From NCBI GenBank assembly GCA_963663365.2, contig CAXXIH010000001.1, positions 248,001 through 312,000 on the forward strand: 64,000 bases of DNA, given 5' to 3'. The DNA comes from G963663365 sp963663365. Lineage in GTDB: Bacteria; Hinthialibacterota; Hinthialibacteria; Hinthialibacterales; G963663365. The stretch's first letter is position 1. Each line of letters starts with the position of its first letter. The notes under the pieces were generated by a model that saw nothing but the letters and a program-made list of their open reading frames with translations, searched no databases and was not told where the DNA came from. A program made the position numbers and the translations under genes. Shown here piece after piece: positions 61,306 to 64,000 of this stretch.

Positions 61306-63111
61306 TTAATGCCCCTCCGTTTTTTGTGTGTTGCCTGTGTGTTGTTGGTCTGTATTGTTTACTGTAATACCATACTTGCCGACACGAAGTCGGTTCAATT
61401 TTGACTCTCTCCCTATTCTCTCAAGGATGCGGATTACCTTTTCGCCAATATTCTTCTGTCTAGCAGAGGCATTGCCTAGCCGTGTAAATACGAGGAGGAT
61501 ATTAATGAATGATTTTAGTTTTTTCCCGTTTGTATGTTTAAGTATACTGTAAAGTTCTTCATCTTTGCAACCATCTAGAATCTCCTCGTCTTCAGGATTC
61601 CAACCATCTTCTCCAGAAATGCGATCGATAGTTTCAAGCAGCGTCGGTTTGACTGTATTCTTAGCGATGTGATCTGAGATAGCGGTTCTGAAAGAACTAT
61701 CCTGGACATCATTCTCTATTGAATATTCTTGGAATTTTTTGTCTAGAATCTTTGTTTTGTTTGTTGTTATGTATTTATCGATCATCTCATCAGCGAGATC
61801 ACCTCTATCGAGCTCCCTCAGTACTTTGATCATGGCATCTGCGTTTCTGGGGGATAATCGATCAGTATTGTCTTGGAAATAACTTAGAAATTCCTTTATG
61901 ACTTCATCTTCATTGTCTTCGAAACTTTCATGGTAACAGTTCCATGCATCGATCATTTTTTGATTTGTGATGCTATCAGCTATATTGTTTTGCATTATCT
62001 CGATTTCCGCATTAAATGCATTAGTATCTATATAGCCATTGCTAATAAGCTGGAATAGAATTTCATCCAATGAATTCCAGAATATGAAGCCATAGTCTTC
62101 AAGAATCTGTATCCATTTTTTCTCCGTCTCCGGAATTTCATCTTTATTGGATGGACCCAATATATGAGAGTAGTAATTTCTTGTTCTTACATATTCAATT
62201 GGTGGAGACGAACCGTCTTTGTTAAGGAAGCACCAAGTAAATAAGACGATAGAATGTGATATGTGGCGGCTGGTTTCACCGCATTGGTCGTCGGTGAAGT
62301 CTGGGACTTTATCGAGAGCTCGCATGATGCGATGCAGTATTCGGATGTTATTTATTCTGAGTTTTTCTGATAGTCCTCTTGCGTGCTTTCTAGTTATTCC
62401 TTCGACCTTCTCGAATACAATTTCGATGCATTCTTGTGTTGAAGGAGAAAACTCTATTTCAATGTCTACTATCTTTTCACGATATTTTGCAAACGCTTTT
62501 CTTTCGATTTTATCGTCGTTAAAAATTAATATGATTTTGCAATTTCTTTGTTCCTTTAGAAAGTTTACGAGACCTTGGAATTTTCTCAACAACAACTTGT
62601 CCCCCATCCTTTCTAGGTCATCAAAGCAGATGATTGTATCTTTTACAGATAGCCAAAGGAGGGATGACGCAACTTCGGCATACGCTTTTGTGAAAGGAAT
62701 TTGTTTCGCTAATGGCATCAGTTTTTGTACTGTGAATTTTCCGGAATTCATTAAATTGTCTACAGAAAAACATCTTCTTTTGGAATTATCTTTGGAGCTG
62801 TTGCGGGTGTCTGTATTTTCTGGTCCATTTTTTATTGTGTAGAGTTTTGATATTTCTTGCTCGGGTATATAATCTGTATCAATTGTCTCTTCAATAATTG
62901 CTTGCCTTATCGATTCTATTGAATCTATCCCAAACAAAGATATGTAAGCGTATTTTTTCCGTGAAAGATCGTTTTCGGAGTTGACTTCATTTAGTGTCTT
63001 TATCCAAGCGAATGTTTTGCCTGTCCCCCATTTTCCTTTCAACACGAGAACTTCGGGCTCTGGCTCTTTTAAGAAAGTTTTGATTGCATCGATTGCGCTT
63101 GCGACTGACAT
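61306..63111 (-). CDS. KAP-type P-loop NTPase, AT-rich, probably acquired
   Basis: A 601-residue soluble protein with a P-loop right at the N-terminus (VLVLKGKWGTGKTFAWIKTL; Walker A GKWGTGKT at residues 26-33) and Walker B TIICFDDLERM (near 160), the DDLER/DDLDR form typical of KAP-family STAND-like NTPases. The C-terminal 350 residues are helical, charged and without recognised domain (KKWIQILEDYGFIFWNSLDE). The coding sequence is plainly AT-rich and rich in Lys, Ile, Asn and Glu codons ending in A/T, unlike proB-dxr-tilS downstream. Many such stand-alone NTPases are linked with phage defence, but here that is inference only. AGGAG ribosome-binding site 9 nt before the ATG. Confidence 0.8.
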   Translation of the reverse strand: MSVASAIDAIKTFLKEPEPEVLVLKGKWGTGKTFAWIKTLNEVNSENDLSRKKYAYISLFGIDSIESIRQAIIEETIDTDYIPEQEISKLYTIKNGPENTDTRNSSKDNSKRRCFSVDNLMNSGKFTVQKLMPLAKQIPFTKAYAEVASSLLWLSVKDTIICFDDLERMGDKLLLRKFQGLVNFLKEQRNCKIILIFNDDKIERKAFAKYREKIVDIEIEFSPSTQECIEIVFEKVEGITRKHARGLSEKLRINNIRILHRIMRALDKVPDFTDDQCGETSRHISHSIVLFTWCFLNKDGSSPPIEYVRTRNYYSHILGPSNKDEIPETEKKWIQILEDYGFIFWNSLDEILFQLISNGYIDTNAFNAEIEIMQNNIADSITNQKMIDAWNCYHESFEDNEDEVIKEFLSYFQDNTDRLSPRNADAMIKVLRELDRGDLADEMIDKYITTNKTKILDKKFQEYSIENDVQDSSFRTAISDHIAKNTVKPTLLETIDRISGEDGWNPEDEEILDGCKDEELYSILKHTNGKKLKSFINILLVFTRLGNASARQKNIGEKVIRILERIGRESKLNRLRVGKYGITVNNTDQQHTGNTQKTEGH

Positions 63112-63280
63112 ATGGGGGCTCCTGAATCCTTTTTAACGTGTGTCTATGCAGTTTAACATGGCGTGATTTAATGAATAGGGAAAATCAGGCAATCAACGAA
63201 AGTAGTCGGTGTGCTCCCCCTTGCACTAAACTCCTTTTATAACGCAAAACAATTCTCGGGCCGGGTGGGGTTGGCCGGGG

Positions 63281-63311
63281 ATGGAGGGTGGGTGATGAAA
63301 AATTCTTTTCT
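63281..63311 (+). repeat. 31-nt direct repeat, copy 1
   Basis: Covers the ribosome-binding site and first codons of the lipoprotein gene. It is identical to 63959-63989, after which the two sequences diverge. Confidence 0.9.
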
Positions 63312-63924
63312 TTTAAGTGTTACGGCATTTGTGGCGATGGCGGTGCTGGTTGGGTGTGGCAAAGCCTCTGAAGACGTCGCAGTAAAGCAAGACGATGGGA
63401 CGGTGATGGTGTTCGGGCAGGCCATCCCGGTCAATTATACGCCACCGTCTTTGGTGACCGGTGTCGATGTCCCGAAGCTGCTGGCGGCTCATATTCCGGA
63501 TTTCAGCTCATACAAACCGGGGACTCCAAGACCGGGATATCCGGGGTTGAAGTATAGATTTACCAACAGATCGGCTCCGTATGATAAAAACGGCAGACCA
63601 ATTCATAGCTTTCCGGATATCGAAATTGGTGTAGCAATTTATCGGAGCCATCGTGAAGCGGTCGAAGGATTTGGGGACACAGGGATATCCATGCCCCCAA
63701 GAATTGATCCAGTGCGGGTTGATGATCCCGGATATTTATCGTGGTCAAGCCAAATGTCTGCCGAAAAGCACGGCACTTTTATACGTGATAATGTGTTGAT
63801 TCAAATCTATTTGAATGAAGCGGGCGATATGAAAGAACTTATGGAGAAAATCGATGCGGATTTGAAGGCGGGACAGAACGGTGTGACACGTGGCGCAAAA
63901 GTGAAATCCTCCGGTGATTGGTGA
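63295..63924 (+). CDS. Exported lipoprotein, unknown, first of a tandem family
   Basis: A 209-residue lipoprotein. The signal peptide MKNSFLLSVTAFVAMAVLVG is followed by the lipobox cysteine (LVGC). The mature part has IPVNYTPPSLVTGVDVPKLL and PDIEIGVAIYRSHREAVEGF; I do not recognise a domain. The ATG at 63295 is preceded by GGAGGGT. The same 31 nt covering ribosome-binding site and first codons recurs at 63959, where another copy begins, so this is a duplicated family. Confidence 0.75.
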   Translation: MKNSFLLSVTAFVAMAVLVGCGKASEDVAVKQDDGTVMVFGQAIPVNYTPPSLVTGVDVPKLLAAHIPDFSSYKPGTPRPGYPGLKYRFTNRSAPYDKNGRPIHSFPDIEIGVAIYRSHREAVEGFGDTGISMPPRIDPVRVDDPGYLSWSSQMSAEKHGTFIRDNVLIQIYLNEAGDMKELMEKIDADLKAGQNGVTRGAKVKSSGDW

Positions 63925-63932
63925 TGGCACAA

Positions 63933-63958
63933 TTCCTATTCCGTCAGAAAAATAGGAA
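63933..63958 (+). other. Inverted repeat between tandem lipoprotein genes
   Basis: TTCCTATT and AATAGGAA flank a 10-nt loop in the 48-nt gap between the lipoprotein stop and the next copy's start. It could modulate expression of the second gene. Confidence 0.4.
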
Positions 63959-63989
63959 ATGGAGGGTGGGTGATGAAAAATTCTTTTCT
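63959..63989 (+). repeat. 31-nt direct repeat, copy 2
   Basis: Identical to 63281-63311; marks the beginning of a second lipoprotein gene cut by the window end. Confidence 0.9.
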
Positions 63990-64000
63990 ACGTAGCATTT
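63973..64000 (+). CDS. Start of second tandem lipoprotein gene (cut by window end)
   Basis: ATG at 63973 with the same GGAGGGT ribosome-binding site as the gene at 63295. The visible nine codons read MKNSFLRSI, almost the same signal-peptide start. The remainder lies outside the window. Confidence 0.7.

Noticed and set aside
1..64000. CRISPR arrays, insertion sequences, prophage, rRNA
   Set aside because: No regularly spaced repeats, transposase or integrase motifs, phage structural genes or rRNA signatures were seen on reading both strands.

Overview
The window is a gene-dense bacterial chromosome segment of mid-range GC, apart from one AT-rich stretch near the right end. It encodes about 52 proteins, on both strands. 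I see no rRNA, tRNA, CRISPR array, transposase or phage gene. Several features point to a diderm: a type II secretion secretin with inner-membrane partners, lipoproteins, a Tat-exported Gfo/Idh/MocA protein, a PmoA-like (DUF6807) protein, and a prepilin of the kind common in uncultured PVC-, Sumerlaeota- or Hydrogenedentota-type bacteria. That placement is an impression from gene content only; the sequence gives no firm taxonomic marker beyond single ribosomal proteins.

Layout. 1-6.5 kb (+): a type II secretion/pilus-assembly operon, gspK (cut by the window edge), GspL-like, GspM/PilO-like, GspC-like, and a large secretin with extra N-repeats. 6.5-15.3 kb (-): a GT87-type membrane glycosyltransferase, a coiled-coil protein, a five-repeat carboxypeptidase-regulatory-like surface protein, a small YgiT-like zinc-ribbon protein, a ceramidase-fold protein and SppA. 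15.5-21.4 kb (+): a surface-glycan cluster of WecA-type phosphotransferase, SprT-like protease, GT4, a WecG/TagA enzyme fused to a catalytically headless polyprenyl-glycosylphosphotransferase front end, and a FemAB/GNAT-like protein. 21.5-28.7 kb: small membrane protein, rplU-obgE (no rpmA between them), DUF4139 protein, prepilin, and a PmoA-like/Gfo-Idh pair. 28.9-39.2 kb: three alkaline-phosphatase-superfamily proteins, the middle one fused to a flippase-like UPF0104 membrane domain, with two GT4 enzymes and a B12-type radical SAM protein. This looks like a second envelope-decoration locus.

39.3-43.5 kb (-): fhs and a PHP phosphoesterase as one transcription unit, then purE and a stand-alone BMC-H microcompartment shell protein with an altered pore loop. 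Between the two units lies an AT-rich intergenic region with an operator-like palindrome and three DnaA-box-like repeats spaced exactly 11 bp apart. 43.8-51.8 kb (+): CheX-like phosphatase, orphan sugar-binding lipoprotein, membrane protein, nadB, rplI, histidine phosphatase, CgeB-like glycosyltransferase and a DUF2007-like protein. 51.8-57.8 kb: GT39-like enzyme and an orphan OppF-type ATPase (-), then GT2, methyltransferase, aroE and aroK (+). 57.8-61.3 kb (-): tilS, dxr and proB. 61.3-64 kb: an AT-rich KAP-type P-loop NTPase, probably acquired, and the start of a tandem lipoprotein family that runs off the window.

The dominant theme is cell-envelope biogenesis: secretion, glycan assembly and phospho-decoration of the surface, interleaved with housekeeping biosynthesis (shikimate, MEP, proline, NAD, purine and one-carbon metabolism). 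The best candidates for something undescribed are the lone BMC-H protein with a tyrosine pore, the two domain fusions, the phased DnaA-box cluster and the AT-rich NTPase.
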